From the NCBI RefSeq assembly GCF_000472525.1, contig NZ_AWZT01000007.1, positions 1 through 64,000 of the forward strand: 64,000 nt of DNA, read 5' to 3'. The position numbers and the translations under genes were made by a program. Shown here one piece after another: positions 50,941 through 61,883 of the stretch (within the stretch, counting starts at the first letter, position 1; the number at the start of each line of letters is the position of its first letter). The notes under the pieces are model-generated. The model was not told where the DNA came from. It saw only the letters and a list, made by a program, of their open reading frames with translations, and searched no databases. This DNA comes from Paraburkholderia dilworthii. Its GTDB lineage: Bacteria; Pseudomonadota; Gammaproteobacteria; Burkholderiales; Burkholderiaceae.

Positions 50941-51945
50941 TCATACCATCGCGCGTGTGCGCTTCTTGCCGTCCTTAGGGTCGTCGCGCTTGTCGATGTC
51001 CGCCTCGCACGCAGTCGCGGCGCCCGGGTCCTGATTGGCGGGATCGGGCGGCATTGTTTTCGTCCGATGCATCCAGCTCGAGAGCGCCGACGCAAGCACG
51101 ATGCACGCGCCGCCCGCCCATTCGCGTGGGCCGGGCGTCTCGCCGGCGAAGAGCCACGCGGACATGGTCGTGACCACGAGTTCGAACAGCATGATGATCG
51201 ACGCCCGGTTGGCCGGCACGCGCGACAGGCCGTATTGCACGAGCATGTTGTTCGACGCGAGCAGAAAACCGAGGCCCAGCACCAGCCAGGCGGCGGTGCC
51301 GAGATGAGCGCCCGTGGGCGGCGCGGGCATCGCTTCGAACAGCGACGCGCACGCGCCGAAAATCGCCGCACCGCCGAAGATGGTCGCGGTGCGCATCTCC
51401 GGTTTCATCTGCGGTAACACACGGCTTGTCTTCAGGATCAGCACGTTGCTCATCGCGAAGCCCATGCCGCCCGCGAGGCCCGCCCATTCGGCGAGGTTGC
51501 CCGGCAGCGGGATGCCGAGCTGCGGCGACCACAGCATCGTCATCGCGCCGGCGAGCGACAGCGCGGCGAGACCCGCGCCCGCCCACGTCAGCCGTTCATG
51601 CAGGATGAAGTGCGCGAAGAGCGCGGTCCATGCGGGCGTCAGATAGAAGAGCAGAAGCACGCGCATCACCTGGCCGTGGATCGATCCCCACACGAAGCCA
51701 AGATTCGTGATGCCCGCGGCGAGCGCGAGCGCCGGCAGCAGCCAGTGCCAGCGCACGGTCTTCACCGCCCGATGGCGCACCAGCAGCACGAAGAGGCAAC
51801 CGGCGCCGCTCGTCAGCGCGCTCGCGGCCGTGCCGGTCACGCCGAGCGATGCGAGCATACGCAGCGGATACCAGATCATTCCCCACACCGAGGCGCCCAG
51901 CATGATCGCGAGCGTCGGCCAGCCTGTGCGAAGCCAGTTGGTCAT
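50941..51945 (-). CDS. DMT-superfamily (EamA) transporter
   Basis: 334 aa from ATG 51943-51945 (MTNWLRTGWPTLAIMLGASV); the upstream open stretch is Arg/His-rich and not membrane-like. About ten helices in two EamA halves: ASVWGMIWYPLRML, LLLFYLTPAWTALFAHFILH, and later NMLVQYGLSRVPANRASIIM with FELVVTTMSAWLFAGETP. A soluble Asp/Lys-rich tail of about 40 residues follows the last helix. Substrate unknown. It is unlike the DMT gene at 11949-12926 in detail, so not a recent duplicate. Confidence 0.85.
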   Translation of the reverse strand: MTNWLRTGWPTLAIMLGASVWGMIWYPLRMLASLGVTGTAASALTSGAGCLFVLLVRHRAVKTVRWHWLLPALALAAGITNLGFVWGSIHGQVMRVLLLFYLTPAWTALFAHFILHERLTWAGAGLAALSLAGAMTMLWSPQLGIPLPGNLAEWAGLAGGMGFAMSNVLILKTSRVLPQMKPEMRTATIFGGAAIFGACASLFEAMPAPPTGAHLGTAAWLVLGLGFLLASNNMLVQYGLSRVPANRASIIMLFELVVTTMSAWLFAGETPGPREWAGGACIVLASALSSWMHRTKTMPPDPANQDPGAATACEADIDKRDDPKDGKKRTRAMV

Positions 51946-52476
51946 GGCGACGGGCTCCGCGAGACGGTGCTGCGGGCGATGCGGTTCGCGGTGCTGCTCG
52001 TGCCGCGGACTGCGGCGTTTTCGTGCCCTCGTTGTGCGGACGTATCGTGGATTGCTGCGTACATTGCTGTTCCTGCGTTGTTTCTGCGCGGGCCTTTCAG
52101 GGTCCGCGTCGTTTCCGCTGCGGCGCATTGTCTGCGCGGCCTGGCGGTTAATGCTGCCGGGTTGATGCCTGGTTCACGCGTGGCTAACGCCTCGTTGCGC
52201 CCGTTGGCTCCAATGTCCCGCGACGCTGCTTCGCGGTGTGGCCTCTTTACGGTGGCGGCTCGTCTGTTCGTCGAAATTTTGGTTGCGCGGCGCGCTTCAG
52301 CCACTGCATCAAGGACACCTCCGACGCGCCGCAGCCGCCAGCCCCGGCGCGTCACGCTATAATCCTCTGCTCGCCGCCGCTGCCGCCCTGCCGCCTTTTG
52401 CACGGCGCGGCGCGGCCCAGCGCATGCGCCGCCGTACATCTTTCCGCGCCCTCTTCGATCAGGCCCGATCCGCCCA
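51946..52476. other. Divergent intergenic region before dapC
   Basis: 530 bp between the DMT transporter start and dapC. Frames here are low-complexity Arg/Cys or Ala strings without family resemblance. The right part holds the likely dapC promoter; nothing else was recognised. Confidence 0.4.
52358..52363 (+). promoter_or_regulatory. Possible -10 box of dapC
   Basis: A perfect TATAAT about 115 bp upstream of the dapC GTG. No matching -35 at 16-18 bp, so an activator or weak promoter would be needed. Confidence 0.35.
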
Positions 52477-53694
52477 GTGAATCCGCTACTCGACTCCCTT
52501 CAGCCCTATCCGTTCGAAAAGCTGCGCGCGCTTTTCAAAGACGTCACGCCGGCTGCCGGCCTCGCGCATATCAGCTTCGGCATCGGCGAGCCGAAACATC
52601 CAACACCCGCGCTGATAACCGACGCCGTGATCGCCTCGCTCGGCGGTCTCTCCGCGTATCCGGCCACGGTAGGCTCGCTGCCGTTGCGCGAGTCGATCGC
52701 CAAGTGGGTCACGCAGCGCTACAGCTTGCCACCGGTGAATCCTGCCACCGAAGTGCTGCCGGTGTCGGGCTCGCGCGAGGCACTGTTTGCCCTAGCGCAA
52801 ACGGTGATCGACCCGAAGCGCAATGCGAAAGGCGAGCCTGCGATCGTACTCTGTCCGAACCCGTTCTACCAAATCTACGAAGGTGCGGCGATTCTCGCGG
52901 GCGCACAGCCGTACTTCGTCAATAGCGACCCGGCGCGCAACTTCGCGTGCGATTACTCGGCGGTGCCGGCCGACATCTGGGCCCGCACGCACCTGCTATA
53001 CGTCTGCTCGCCGGGCAATCCGACCGGCGCGGTGCTGACGCTCGAAGACTGGCGCGAACTCTTCGCGCTGTCGGACCGTCATGGCTTCGTGATCGCCTCC
53101 GACGAGTGCTACTCCGAGATCTATTTCGACGAAGCCAACCCGCCGCTCGGCGGCCTCGAAGCCGCGCACAAGCTAGGCCGCGGCTATGAGCGGCTCGTCA
53201 TGCTGTCGAGCCTGTCGAAGCGCTCGAACGTGCCTGGCATGCGCTCGGGCTTTGTCGCCGGCGACGCCTCGATCCTCAAGGACTTCCTGCTGTACCGGAC
53301 GTACCACGGCGCGGCCTTGTCGACGGTGTTTCAAAGCGCGAGCATCGCGGCCTGGAACGACGAAGCGCACGTGCGCGAGAACCGCGCGAAGTACGTGCAA
53401 AAGTTTTCCACCGTCACGCCGATGCTCGCCGCGGTGCTCGATGTGCGCCTGCCCGACGCCGCTTTCTATCTGTGGGCCGACGTCTCGCGCACCGGCCTCA
53501 CGGACACGGAGTTCGCCCAGCGTCTTTACGCCGACTATAATGTGACGGTTCTGCCGGGTTCGTTTCTCGCGCGCACCGCGCACGGCGTGAACCCCGGCCG
53601 CAATTTCGTGCGCCTCGCGCTCGTCGCCGATGTCGACGAATGCACGCAGGGCGCGCAACGAATCGTCGATTTTTGCCGCGGGCTCGCGGGTTGA
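52477..53694 (+). CDS. dapC: Succinyldiaminopimelate aminotransferase
   Basis: 405 aa from GTG 52477 (MNPLLDSLQPYPFEKLRALF). PLP enzyme of the succinylase branch of lysine/DAP synthesis, making N-succinyl-L,L-DAP. Class I aminotransferase motifs: FGIGEPKHPTPALI, SGSREALFALAQTV, CSPGNPTGAVL, ASDECYSEIYFDE and the PLP Lys in SSLSKRSNVPGMRSGF. Heads a run with dapD and dapE, which encode the neighbouring steps, so the assignment is firm. Confidence 0.95.
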   Translation: MNPLLDSLQPYPFEKLRALFKDVTPAAGLAHISFGIGEPKHPTPALITDAVIASLGGLSAYPATVGSLPLRESIAKWVTQRYSLPPVNPATEVLPVSGSREALFALAQTVIDPKRNAKGEPAIVLCPNPFYQIYEGAAILAGAQPYFVNSDPARNFACDYSAVPADIWARTHLLYVCSPGNPTGAVLTLEDWRELFALSDRHGFVIASDECYSEIYFDEANPPLGGLEAAHKLGRGYERLVMLSSLSKRSNVPGMRSGFVAGDASILKDFLLYRTYHGAALSTVFQSASIAAWNDEAHVRENRAKYVQKFSTVTPMLAAVLDVRLPDAAFYLWADVSRTGLTDTEFAQRLYADYNVTVLPGSFLARTAHGVNPGRNFVRLALVADVDECTQGAQRIVDFCRGLAG

Positions 53695-53859
53695 GTTTCT
53701 TGCCGCGCTGGTTATCGGGCTGGTTACCCGGTTCGTAGCCAGGCCCGTCGCGAGATTCGTCGCCGGGCTTGCCGCTGATTGTTCCTGTTCCGTTTTCCCG
53801 GCGAACGCCTTGCGCACCGCCTCCCTTCTTCAGACTTCAACTCTTCAGAAAGCACGCAT

Positions 53860-54687
53860 ATGTCGCAACAACTTCAGCAAATCATCGACACCGCCTGGGA
53901 AAACCGCGCAGAACTGTCGCCCAAGGCCGCCCCTGCCGACGTGCGCGAAGCCGTCGCCCGCGCCATCGAGCAACTGGATAAGGGCGCGCTGCGCGTCGCC
54001 GAAAAGAAGGACGGCGACTGGGTCGTCAATCAATGGCTGAAGAAAGCCGTGCTGCTGTCGTTCCGCCTCGAAGACAACGCGCCGATGCCGGCGGGCGGCT
54101 ACAGCCAGTTTTACGACAAGGTGCCCTCGAAGTTTGCCAGCTATACCGCTGAAGACTTCGCCGCCGGCGGTTTTCGCGTCGTGCCGCCGGCCATCGCGCG
54201 CCGCGGCTCGTTCATCGCGAAGAATGTCGTGCTGATGCCGTCGTACACCAACATCGGCGCTTACGTGGATGAAGGCACGATGGTCGATACGTGGGCCACC
54301 GTCGGTTCCTGCGCGCAGATCGGCAAGAACGTGCACCTGTCGGGCGGCGTGGGCATCGGCGGCGTGCTGGAGCCGCTCCAGGCGAACCCGGTCATCATCG
54401 AAGACAACTGCTTTATCGGCGCGCGTTCGGAAGTAGTGGAAGGCGTCATCGTCGAAGAAAATTCGGTTATTTCGATGGGCGTGTATCTCGGCCAGAGCAC
54501 CAAGATCTACGACCGCGAAACCGGCGAAGTCACGTATGGCCGCATTCCGGCCGGCTCGGTCGTGGTGGCGGGCAACCTGCCGTCAAAGGACGGCTCGCAC
54601 AGCCTCTACTGCGCCGTGATCGTCAAGAAGGTCGACGCCAGGACGCGCGCGAAGGTCGGCCTGAACGAGCTGCTGCGAGGCGACTGA
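53860..54687 (+). CDS. dapD: Tetrahydrodipicolinate N-succinyltransferase
   Basis: 275 aa from ATG 53860 ([20 protein letters not shown]). Succinylates tetrahydrodipicolinate, the step before DapC. N-terminal helical domain, then a left-handed beta-helix: [60 protein letters not shown]. The stop shares one base with the next start. Confidence 0.98.
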   Translation: MSQQLQQIIDTAWENRAELSPKAAPADVREAVARAIEQLDKGALRVAEKKDGDWVVNQWLKKAVLLSFRLEDNAPMPAGGYSQFYDKVPSKFASYTAEDFAAGGFRVVPPAIARRGSFIAKNVVLMPSYTNIGAYVDEGTMVDTWATVGSCAQIGKNVHLSGGVGIGGVLEPLQANPVIIEDNCFIGARSEVVEGVIVEENSVISMGVYLGQSTKIYDRETGEVTYGRIPAGSVVVAGNLPSKDGSHSLYCAVIVKKVDARTRAKVGLNELLRGD

Positions 54688-55052
54688 TGGCGCGCGGCAC
54701 CAAAACCGTCGTCTACGGTATTCCGAACTGCGACACCGTGAAGAAAGCGCGCGTGTGGCTCGAAGAGCACGGCGTCGAGTTCGAGTTTCACGACTTCAAG
54801 AAGGCCGGCGTGACCGAGCCGCTCGTGCAGGACTGGCTGAAGGACGTCAAGCTCGACGCGTTGCTGAACCGTCGCGGCACCACATGGCGCGGCCTGTCGG
54901 ACGACATGAAGGCGGCGGCGGACACACAGCCCGGCGCGATCGCGTTGATGATCCACAAGCCGTCGGTGATCAAGCGGCCTGTGCTGGTGATCAACGGGCG
55001 GGTCAAGTCGCTCGGTTTTTCGCCCGACGAATATGCGGCGCTGTTCGCGTAA
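54687..55052 (+). CDS. ArsC/Spx-family protein (YffB-like)
   Basis: 121 aa. The thioredoxin-like ArsC family is shown by VVYGIPNCDTVKKARVWLEE (single Cys15) and LLNRRGTTWRGL, IHKPSVIKRPVLVINGRV. Resembles E. coli YffB, whose gene also adjoins dapE, so the neighbourhood is conserved over long distance. The ATG overlaps the dapD stop (TGATG), implying translational coupling. No ars genes are near; an arsenate-reductase role is unlikely and the true role is unknown. Confidence 0.9.
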   Translation: MARGTKTVVYGIPNCDTVKKARVWLEEHGVEFEFHDFKKAGVTEPLVQDWLKDVKLDALLNRRGTTWRGLSDDMKAAADTQPGAIALMIHKPSVIKRPVLVINGRVKSLGFSPDEYAALFA

Positions 55053-55190
55053 GCGCGGCTATGTTTGCCGACGTTTGCATGCGCGCTGGGAGTGCGGCGA
55101 CGTTTGCGTGAGCACTGCGCGGTTGCGATAGCGCGCTGCTCGGCGCTCAGGCACTGCGCCGGTTGTTCAGCCGCAGCGTCGTGTTGCTGA

Positions 55191-56426
<1,236 letters not shown>

Positions 56427-56452
56427 CCCAGAAATATCCAAGGACTCTTGCG

Positions 56453-57337
56453 ATGACGCTGCCCTTTTCCACCGTCCGCGATCTGCTGCGTTTCGCGGTG
56501 TCGCGCTTTAACCAGGCGGAGCTCTCGTTCGGTCACGGCTCGGCCAATGCATATGACGAAGCCGCCTATCTGGTACTGCACACGCTGCATCTGCCGCTCG
56601 ACCTGCTCGACCCGTTCATGGACGCGCGCCTGAGCCCGGCCGAGATCGACGCGGTGCTCAACGTGATCGAGCGCCGCGCCACAGAGCGCGTGCCGGCTGC
56701 GTACATCACGCAGGAAGCGTGGATGCACGGCTTTCGCTTTTATGTCGACGAACGCGCGATCGTGCCGCGTTCGTTCATCGGCGAGCTGCTGCAAGACGGG
56801 CTGCAACCTTATGTCGAAGATCCCGAGCAAGTCGGCGCCGTACTCGAACTATGCACGGGCTCGGGCTGCCTCGCGATTCTTGCGGCGCACGCGTTTCCGA
56901 ATGCCGACATCGACGCGGTCGATCTGTCCGGGCCTGCTCTCGAAGTCGCCGCGCGCAACGTGGCCGACTACAAGCTCGAAGAGCGCATCGCGCTTTTCGA
57001 AGGCAACCTGTATGCGCCGCTCGCGGAACGGCGCTACGACGTGATCATCAGCAATCCGCCTTACGTGAACGCCACGTCGATGCAGGAGCTGCCCGCCGAA
57101 TATAAGCACGAGCCGGAAATGGCGCTCGCGGGCGGCGCCGACGGCATGGACATCGTGCGACGGATCATTGCGCACGCACGTAACTGGCTCACCGACGACG
57201 GCGTGCTCGTGATCGAGATCGGCAACGAGCGCCAGCATGTCGAAGCGGCGTTCGGCGGCCTGAACCTCGTATGGCTGTCGACCAGCGCCGGCGACGATAA
57301 CGTGTTCCTGATCCAGGCCGCGGACCTGCCGGTGTGA
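56453..57337 (+). CDS. prmB: Ribosomal protein L3 N5-glutamine methyltransferase
   Basis: 294 aa. Methylates a Gln of protein L3 (HemK/PrmB family). SAM motif LELCTGSGCLAILAAHAFPN; catalytic NPPY in VIISNPPYVN; family sequences VPAAYITQEAWMHGFRFYVD and VPRSFIGELL separate PrmB from PrmC. Follows dapE closely and may be co-transcribed. Confidence 0.95.
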   Translation: MTLPFSTVRDLLRFAVSRFNQAELSFGHGSANAYDEAAYLVLHTLHLPLDLLDPFMDARLSPAEIDAVLNVIERRATERVPAAYITQEAWMHGFRFYVDERAIVPRSFIGELLQDGLQPYVEDPEQVGAVLELCTGSGCLAILAAHAFPNADIDAVDLSGPALEVAARNVADYKLEERIALFEGNLYAPLAERRYDVIISNPPYVNATSMQELPAEYKHEPEMALAGGADGMDIVRRIIAHARNWLTDDGVLVIEIGNERQHVEAAFGGLNLVWLSTSAGDDNVFLIQAADLPV

Positions 57338-57735
57338 AACCGTCAGCCTATCGACCGCAGTCGAGGCTTTAGCTGTCGGTCGCAGTGGGTGCTTCGGCTG
57401 CTGACTGCGCAGTCGGTCACAGTGGGCGCTTCAGCACTCATTGCGACGCGATGCAAAACGCTGGCTGTGGTCTCATGCGGCCGGATGGCCGTTTCGGCAT
57501 CAGGCCGCACGCGAAGCCATTGCGGCGTGCGGCGTGCGGCGTGCGCGTGCGGCGGGCTCGCCGGCCACTGCATGCAGCGCGAGACTCTCGCAAATATCAC
57601 CGCCACGCAACACGAGCTCGACGCAACCCGCCCCCAACCCGCGCGCCTTCGGTAAGATGAGCGCCGTTAGCTCCTTAGCTGCCCGTGTTCGCCCAGCGAG
57701 CCGGTACAGCGCTTCGCCCACTCCTTCGCCCGCCT
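57338..57735. other. Intergenic with an imperfect direct repeat
   Basis: About 400 bp with no recognised gene. GTCGGTCGCAGTGGGTGCTT (57375 on) recurs as GTCGGTCACAGTGGGCGCTT (57412 on), 19 of 21 bases matching over 21 bp, 37 bp apart. The small frames here are low-complexity Arg/Ala strings. The region before 57736 would carry the cardiolipin synthase promoter. Confidence 0.5.
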
Positions 57736-59232
57736 ATGCAATTCGACCTGCTTCACGTCGGCACGCTGGTGGCCCTCGCCCACATACTCGGCGTGGTCGC
57801 GGCGTGTCACGCGATTCTCAACACCCGCACGTCGCAAGGCGCAATTGCATGGGCTGTGTCGCTGGTCGCGATGCCGTATTTCACGCTCGTCCCCTATCTT
57901 TTTCTCGGACGCAGTAAATTCGCCGGCTACGCCGACGCGCGTCGCGTCGAAAACGAATTGCTGCGCGCGCACGCGCATCCTCCCGAGTGGGACAAGCTGG
58001 CTTCGTCGTCACGACTGCCTGCGCACGCACTTGGCGGCAGGCTCGTGCACTCGCTCACGCGTCTCGGCGGCATGCCGTTTCTGCCCGGTAATTCCGTGCG
58101 CACACTGGTGAACGGCGCTGCAACATTCGAGGCAATTTTCGAGGCCATCGAGAACGCCCGGCACTACGTGATCGTCCAGTTCTTCATCGTGCGCGACGAT
58201 GCGCTCGGCGAGATGTTCAAGGAGGCGCTGATAGCGAAAGCGCAGCAAGGCGTGCGAGTCTATTTCCTGTACGACAGCATCGGCAGCTTCGACCTGCCGC
58301 ACCGCTACGTCGCGTCGCTGCGCGCGGGTGGGGTGGAGACGCATCCGTTCGCCACCAATCGCCTGTTCGTCAACCGGCTGCAACTGAACTTTCGCAACCA
58401 CCGCAAGATTGTTTCCGTCGACGGCGAACGCGCATTCGTCGGCGGGCACAATGTCGGCGTGGAGTATCTGGGCGGCAAGCCGCCGCTCTCGCCGTGGCGC
58501 GACACACATATCGAAGTGCGCGGACCCGCGGTCGCCAGCATCCAGTTCGTGTTCACCGAAGACTGGTACTGGGCGACGCAGCAGTTGCCGCAACTCGATC
58601 TACCGCCGATGCCGCCGTCCGATGCAGCCGAGCCGCTCGGCCAGGCGCAGCCGGCAAACCTGGCGCATCAGTCGACGGGCTACGACATGCACTGCCTCGT
58701 CGTGCCGAGCGGCCCAGCCGACAAGCAGGAAACCTGCTCGCTCTTTTTCGTCGAAGCGATCAACGCGGCGCGCGAGCGCATCTGGATTACGACTCCCTAC
58801 CTCGTGCCCGACGAAGCCGTGTTCTCAGCGATGCGGCTCGCGGCGCTGCGCGGCGTGGATGTGCGCATTCTGATTCCGAGCCGGCGCGATCATGTGGTGG
58901 TGTTCGAAGCCTCGAAACTATATGCGTACGATTCACTGCGCGCGGGTATTCGCATCTTTCGCTACCAGCCGGGCTTCCTGCACCAGAAGGTCGTGTTGAT
59001 CGACTGCATCGCCGCGGCGGTGGGCAGCGCGAACCTCGACAACCGCTCGTTCCGCCTGAACTTCGAGATCATGGTGATGACCGTCGACCACGATTTCGCT
59101 AAAGAAGTCGAGGCGATGCTGCTCGCCGACTTCGCGCAATCGCGCGAGATAGACCGCAACGAGTATCGCAAGGCGAGCGCATTGCGGCGCGTGCTGATGC
59201 ATGTGGCTCGACTGTTTTCGCCGATTCTTTGA
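57736..59232 (+). CDS. cls: Cardiolipin synthase
   Basis: 498 aa from ATG 57736 (MQFDLLHVGTLVALAHILGV); an upstream GTG/TTG is less likely. Two N-terminal helices (VGTLVALAHILGVVAACHAI and AIAWAVSLVAMPYFTLVPYL) precede two phospholipase-D domains. First HKD: NHRKIVSVDGERAFVGGHN; second: LHQKVVLIDCIAAAVGSANL. Both are complete (the first has GG in place of GS, as is normal). Condenses phosphatidylglycerol units in the inner membrane. Confidence 0.95.
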   Translation: MQFDLLHVGTLVALAHILGVVAACHAILNTRTSQGAIAWAVSLVAMPYFTLVPYLFLGRSKFAGYADARRVENELLRAHAHPPEWDKLASSSRLPAHALGGRLVHSLTRLGGMPFLPGNSVRTLVNGAATFEAIFEAIENARHYVIVQFFIVRDDALGEMFKEALIAKAQQGVRVYFLYDSIGSFDLPHRYVASLRAGGVETHPFATNRLFVNRLQLNFRNHRKIVSVDGERAFVGGHNVGVEYLGGKPPLSPWRDTHIEVRGPAVASIQFVFTEDWYWATQQLPQLDLPPMPPSDAAEPLGQAQPANLAHQSTGYDMHCLVVPSGPADKQETCSLFFVEAINAARERIWITTPYLVPDEAVFSAMRLAALRGVDVRILIPSRRDHVVVFEASKLYAYDSLRAGIRIFRYQPGFLHQKVVLIDCIAAAVGSANLDNRSFRLNFEIMVMTVDHDFAKEVEAMLLADFAQSREIDRNEYRKASALRRVLMHVARLFSPIL

Positions 59233-59269
59233 AGCACCGTAATGAAGCACCCTAACGCGCGCCGCCGCG

Positions 59270-59749
59270 TTACAGCAGTTTTTGGATGTCCTCGACAATC
59301 GCCTCAGGCTTGGTCAAAGGCGCATAGCGCTTGACCACGTTGCCGTCGCGGCCGATCAGAAACTTCGTGAAGTTCCACTTGATTGCTTCGAGGCCCAGGA
59401 GGCCAGGCGCCTCGCCCGTCAGATAACGGAACAGCGGATGCGCGTTAGCGCCGTTCACATCCACCTTGTCGAACATCGGGAAAGTCACGCCGTAGTTTTT
59501 TTCACAGAAGCTGCCAATTTGCGCGGCGTCGCCCGGCTCCTGCTTGCCGAACTGATTGCATGGAAAGCCCAGCACCGCGAGCCCGCGCGCCGCATAGGTG
59601 TCATAGAGCTTCTGCAAGCCTGCATACTGCGGCGTGAATCCGCATTCGCTTGCCGTATTGACGATCAGCAAGACCTTGCCTTCGTACTGCCCGAGGCTAA
59701 CTTCGTCGCCGCCTAGCGTGCGGGCCGAAAAAGAATAAATCGATGTCAT
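59270..59749 (-). CDS. Glutathione peroxidase family protein
   Basis: 159 aa from ATG 59747-59749 behind GGGGAG. Thiol peroxidase: catalytic Cys36 in NTASECGFTPQYAGLQKLYD, Gln in GFPCNQFGKQEP, and Trp/Asn in IKWNFTKFL. Cys replaces selenocysteine, as in most bacterial members, which often use thioredoxin rather than glutathione. No signal peptide. Convergent with the cardiolipin synthase gene. Confidence 0.95.
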   Translation of the reverse strand: MTSIYSFSARTLGGDEVSLGQYEGKVLLIVNTASECGFTPQYAGLQKLYDTYAARGLAVLGFPCNQFGKQEPGDAAQIGSFCEKNYGVTFPMFDKVDVNGANAHPLFRYLTGEAPGLLGLEAIKWNFTKFLIGRDGNVVKRYAPLTKPEAIVEDIQKLL

Positions 59750-59884
59750 CTGCACTCCCCACGAAAGCCGTCAGTCTATGCCAAAAGCGCGGCGATTACA
59801 GTCGGCCGAATGGCCGATGCCGGCTGAGCGCCCGGTGTCATCCCCGGCAGTCTAAAATAGCGTTTTTCTCAAGCCGGCCTCTTC

Positions 59885-61825
59885 GTGATCCGCTTTAACC
59901 AGTTCAGCCTCGCGCGCGGCACCAAGCCGCTTTTCGACAACACCACGTTCACCCTCAATCCCGGCGAAAAGGCGGGCCTCGTGGGCGCGAACGGCGCGGG
60001 CAAGTCGACGCTCTTCGCCGTGCTGCTCGGCGAACTGCACGCGGACGGCGGCGATTTCTCGATCCCGCCCACGTGGCAGATCGCGCACGTCGCCCAGGAA
60101 ACGCCCGCTGCGGACAAAACCGCCCTCGCCTATACGCTCGACGGCGACGCCGCGTTGCGCGCCATCGAAGAACGCATCGCCGCCGCCTCCGCCGCGCACG
60201 ACGGCGCAGCCGAAGGCGAAGCGCATGCAGCCTTTGCGGACGCCGACGGCTACACCGCTCCCGCCCGGGCCGAAGCGTTGCTGCTCGGTCTCGGTTTCAC
60301 GCTCGACCAGACCCGCGAGCCGGTCAGCAGTTTCTCGGGCGGCTGGCGCATGCGGCTGAATCTGGCGCAGGCGCTGATGTGCCGTTCGGACCTGCTGCTG
60401 CTCGACGAACCCACCAACCACCTGGACCTCGATGCGATCATCTGGCTCGAAGACTGGCTGCACCGTTATCCGGGCACACTCGTCGTGATCTCGCACGACC
60501 GCGAATTTCTCGATTCCGTCTGCAACGTCACGCTGCATCTGGAACAGCAGCAGATCAAACGTTACGGCGGCAATTACTCGCAATTCGAAGTGCTGCGCGC
60601 GCAGCAGATCGCGCTGCAACAGAGCGCGTACGAAAAACAGCAGCGCACGGTCGAGCATTTGCAGAGCTATATCAACCGCTTCAAGGCACAGGCCACCAAG
60701 GCCCGCCAGGCGCAAAGCCGCGTGAAGGCGCTGGAAAAGATGGAACTGATCGCGCCGGCGCACGCCGCATCGCCGTTCACCTTCGAATTCCGCACGCCCG
60801 ATTCCGCGCCCAATCCGATGATGGTGATGGAAGACGTGCGCTGCGGTTATCACAGCGAGGAAGGCGTCGAGATTCCGATCGTCGAGCGCGTGACGCTGTC
60901 TATCCAGAACGGCCAGCGCATCGGTCTGCTTGGCGCCAACGGCCAGGGCAAGTCCACGCTGATCAAGACGCTGGCCGGCACGCTCGCGCCGCTCGGCGGC
61001 CACGTGCGTGAAGGCAAGGGCCTGCGTATCGGTTATTTCGCGCAGCATCAGCTCGAAACGCTACGCGCTGACGACACGCCTTTGCAGCACCTCGCGCGCC
61101 TCGCACCGGACACGCGCGAACAGGAATTGCGCGACTTTCTCGGCAGCTTTAATTTTTCCGGCGAAATGGCGACGTCGAAAATCGCGCCATTCTCCGGCGG
61201 GGAAAAGGCGCGGCTCGCGCTCGCGCTGATCATCTGGCAAAAGCCGAATCTGCTGCTGCTCGACGAGCCGACTAACCACCTGGATCTCGAAACGCGTCAC
61301 GCGTTGACCGTGGCGCTCGCGCAGTTCGAAGGCACGCTGATTCTCGTGTCGCACGACCGGCATTTGCTGCGCGCCACGACCGATCAATTCATGCTGGTCG
61401 CGAAGCACCGGTTGCAGGAGTTCGACGGCGATCTCGACGATTACCGCGACTGGCTACTGCAGCATGCGGCCGAGCAGCGTGCGGCATTGAAGGCAGGCAA
61501 TGCTTCGAACGGCGCGGAGAATGGCGCGGACGGCGGCGTCAATCGCAAGGAACAGCGCCGGCTGGAAGCGGAAACGCGTCAGAAGCTCGCGCATCTGAAG
61601 AAGCCGTTGCAAAGCCGCATTACGAAGATCGAGAAGGAAATGGACGCGCTCAACGCGGAGAAAGCGACGCTCGATGCGTTCGTCGCCGATCCGGCCAGCT
61701 ACGAGCCGGCTCAGAAGAGCAAACTGACGGACGCAATCCGCCGTCAGGCAGATGTGAACGCGCGCCTTGAAGCACTCGAAGCCGAATGGCTCGAGACACA
61801 CGAGGAACTCGAACAAATCGGCTAG
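59885..61825 (+). CDS. ABC-F family ATPase (YheS-like)
   Basis: 646 aa from GTG 59885. No membrane segments. Two ABC cassettes: GANGAGKSTLF, FSGGWRMRLNLAQA, LLLLDEPTNHLDLDAII and GANGQGKSTLI, FSGGEKARLALAL, LLLLDEPTNHLDLETR, joined by the charged linker (RFKAQATKARQAQSRVKALE) that enters the ribosomal E site. A C-terminal coiled coil (about 560-645) follows. ABC-F proteins act on stalled ribosomes; YheS-type is the closest by layout, with no antibiotic-resistance evidence. Confidence 0.92.
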   Translation: MIRFNQFSLARGTKPLFDNTTFTLNPGEKAGLVGANGAGKSTLFAVLLGELHADGGDFSIPPTWQIAHVAQETPAADKTALAYTLDGDAALRAIEERIAAASAAHDGAAEGEAHAAFADADGYTAPARAEALLLGLGFTLDQTREPVSSFSGGWRMRLNLAQALMCRSDLLLLDEPTNHLDLDAIIWLEDWLHRYPGTLVVISHDREFLDSVCNVTLHLEQQQIKRYGGNYSQFEVLRAQQIALQQSAYEKQQRTVEHLQSYINRFKAQATKARQAQSRVKALEKMELIAPAHAASPFTFEFRTPDSAPNPMMVMEDVRCGYHSEEGVEIPIVERVTLSIQNGQRIGLLGANGQGKSTLIKTLAGTLAPLGGHVREGKGLRIGYFAQHQLETLRADDTPLQHLARLAPDTREQELRDFLGSFNFSGEMATSKIAPFSGGEKARLALALIIWQKPNLLLLDEPTNHLDLETRHALTVALAQFEGTLILVSHDRHLLRATTDQFMLVAKHRLQEFDGDLDDYRDWLLQHAAEQRAALKAGNASNGAENGADGGVNRKEQRRLEAETRQKLAHLKKPLQSRITKIEKEMDALNAEKATLDAFVADPASYEPAQKSKLTDAIRRQADVNARLEALEAEWLETHEELEQIG

Positions 61826-61883
61826 CGGGACGCTGTTTGCGATCCGCGCCGGCATCGACGAGAGGTTGGCTTTGTCATCTGCG

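Noticed and set aside
54687..55052. Arsenate reductase of an arsenic-resistance operon
   Set aside because: No arsR, arsB or acr3 nearby; the gene is coupled to dapD.
59885..61825. ABC-F gene as an antibiotic-resistance determinant
   Set aside because: Layout is of the housekeeping YheS-like type, with a C-terminal coiled coil and core-genome context; nothing points to resistance.
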